A DNA stretch of 26,402 nt from a virus: positions 1-26,402 of the IMG/VR virus record IMGVR_UViG_3300025879_000089. One strand, written 5' to 3'. Made by a program: the position numbers and the translations under genes. The notes under the pieces were generated by a model. That model searched no databases, was not told the DNA's origin, and saw only the letters and a program-made list of their open reading frames with translations. How positions within the stretch are numbered: the stretch's first letter is position 1; every line of letters begins with the position of its first letter. Shown here in pieces: positions 25,663-26,402 of the stretch.

Positions 25663-26382
25663 TTATTTATTTATTTGTTGATAATCCTCGTGTGTGCTAC
25701 TTAATTGACTAATTGTCGCAGGGGTTGCTCCAACTGGAGTACCAGAAGGACCTACTCCAGTTGGATGAAAATGAGTTTTATAATCATCTAATAGTTTTTG
25801 TAACCATTCTTGTAATGATGCACCTCGAACTACAGGTTCTGTTTCATCTTCACTACCTTCACCAGTATTAGAAAGAAATACATTACCAGCATCTAAGAAT
25901 ATCTTTTCATCTGTTGTTATTTTGATAAAACCTTGTTCGTCAATTTGAATTAGCGGTCTCTCTTTAGCGCCGCTTCCTCGAGTAATTACCAGACCGTCCT
26001 CTGGCGAGTGATAGATTCTAACATTTCTTACAGAATCATAAACTAATGAAACAACATCTTGTGGTGCAGCAGAAGGGTCTAAAATATCAGCCTTTAATGC
26101 TTTACTTTGATTAATTTGAAACCAATACTCTGGATGATAGATATTACCATTGTCAAATCTAACTGCAACAACAGTCCCAATATTTGGAATTGAATGAGAA
26201 CCAACATGGTCACGATTCATTGGAGTAGCCCATGGAATCGCTTCACTTGGAAGGTCATCAAATTTACCAAACACCTTTACTCTACATCTCCCTAAATTAG
26301 AAGGGTCCGCATTATCTACGACCTCTCCAATCCAATGAGTGTCTCTTATTTTATTTTTTCCAGCTTCTTTCCCAATACTCAT
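25663..26382 (-). CDS. gp5-like baseplate hub/spike protein with OB-fold, no lysozyme domain
   Basis: Residues 16-88 match the N-terminal OB-fold of the T4 gp5 / gpV spike family: WIGEVVDNADPSNLGRCRVK, IPWATPM, IGTVVAVRFDNGN, PEYWF. Residues 110-170 are beta-strand repeats (VRIYHSPEDGLVITRGSG, IQIDEQGFIKITTDEKIFLD) that probably form a short trimeric beta-helix. Residues 188-220 (ASLQEWLQKLLDDYKTHFHP, then TGVGPSGTPVG) match the H-x-H and GPSG-P ending common in spike proteins. At 239 residues it is less than half of T4 gp5 (575) and has no muramidase domain between OB-fold and helix. It should sit at the centre of the baseplate and form the membrane-piercing spike. Only 20 bases upstream are visible, with AATATATAC at 26391-26399, 9 bases before the ATG. 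Confidence 0.9.
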   Translation of the reverse strand: MSIGKEAGKNKIRDTHWIGEVVDNADPSNLGRCRVKVFGKFDDLPSEAIPWATPMNRDHVGSHSIPNIGTVVAVRFDNGNIYHPEYWFQINQSKALKADILDPSAAPQDVVSLVYDSVRNVRIYHSPEDGLVITRGSGAKERPLIQIDEQGFIKITTDEKIFLDAGNVFLSNTGEGSEDETEPVVRGASLQEWLQKLLDDYKTHFHPTGVGPSGTPVGATPATISQLSSTHEDYQQINK

Positions 26383-26402
26383 TATTCATCGTATATATTA
26401 CC

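Noticed and set aside
1-26402. tRNA genes, integrase, attachment sites or insertion sequences
   Set aside because: I saw no cloverleaf-like sequence, no transposase or integrase motifs and no terminal repeats. The gaps between genes are too short to hold most of these.

Overview
The window is a 26.4 kb, AT-rich, gene-dense stretch of a tailed phage (or prophage) genome. It carries the baseplate and tail-fibre part of a T4-like contractile-tail (myovirus) structural module. Every supported gene lies on the minus strand, so transcription runs from high to low coordinates. Three lines of evidence point to T4-like: a gp5-type OB-fold hub/spike protein, a gp25-type wedge protein, and a gp6-type (baseplate J) protein followed by a gp7-type wedge protein, in a typical wedge-gene order. 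Genes are separated by gaps of a few bases up to about 120 bases, and no gap exceeds 300 bases. Almost no start codon has a Shine-Dalgarno sequence; leaders are A/T-rich instead. That, the low GC and the style of the fibre protein suggest a Bacteroidota (flavobacterial, perhaps marine) host. This host call is inference.

Layout in transcription order. 26382-25663 is the gp5-like OB-fold hub/spike without a lysozyme domain. 25633-23843 is an unrecognised 596-residue protein, probably virion-associated. 23796-22504 encodes a protein with four S1 RNA-binding domains and ends at a strong hairpin terminator (22452-22477). 22381-21089 is a likely amidoligase (carboxylate-amine ligase fold) with a C-terminal beta-helix-like tail. 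21073-20246 is a 275-residue structural protein, 20226-19873 is gp25, and 19855-18035 is gp6. 18035-17766 is a small basic protein, and 17762-15015 is a gp7-like wedge protein with extra domains. 15013-14459 is a small fibre-like protein. 14439-12517, 12515-8832 and 8767-4325 encode three large structural proteins (640, 1227 and 1480 residues). 4321-968 is a 1117-residue tail fibre with duplicated beta-trefoil-like domains, a collagen-like stalk and a tail-collar domain. 931 to the left edge is a truncated paralogous collagen-like fibre.

How it works together: the gp25, gp6 and gp7 homologues should build the wedges around a gp5-like hub. The large 640, 1227 and 1480-residue proteins probably elaborate the baseplate periphery. 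The collagen and collar proteins are candidate receptor-binding fibres. Two non-structural-looking genes, the S1 protein and the amidoligase, are embedded in this module. They are set off by a terminator and by repeated copies of a candidate phage promoter, AGATATATAA, found 20-35 bases upstream of start codons. This embedded pair is the most unusual part of the window.
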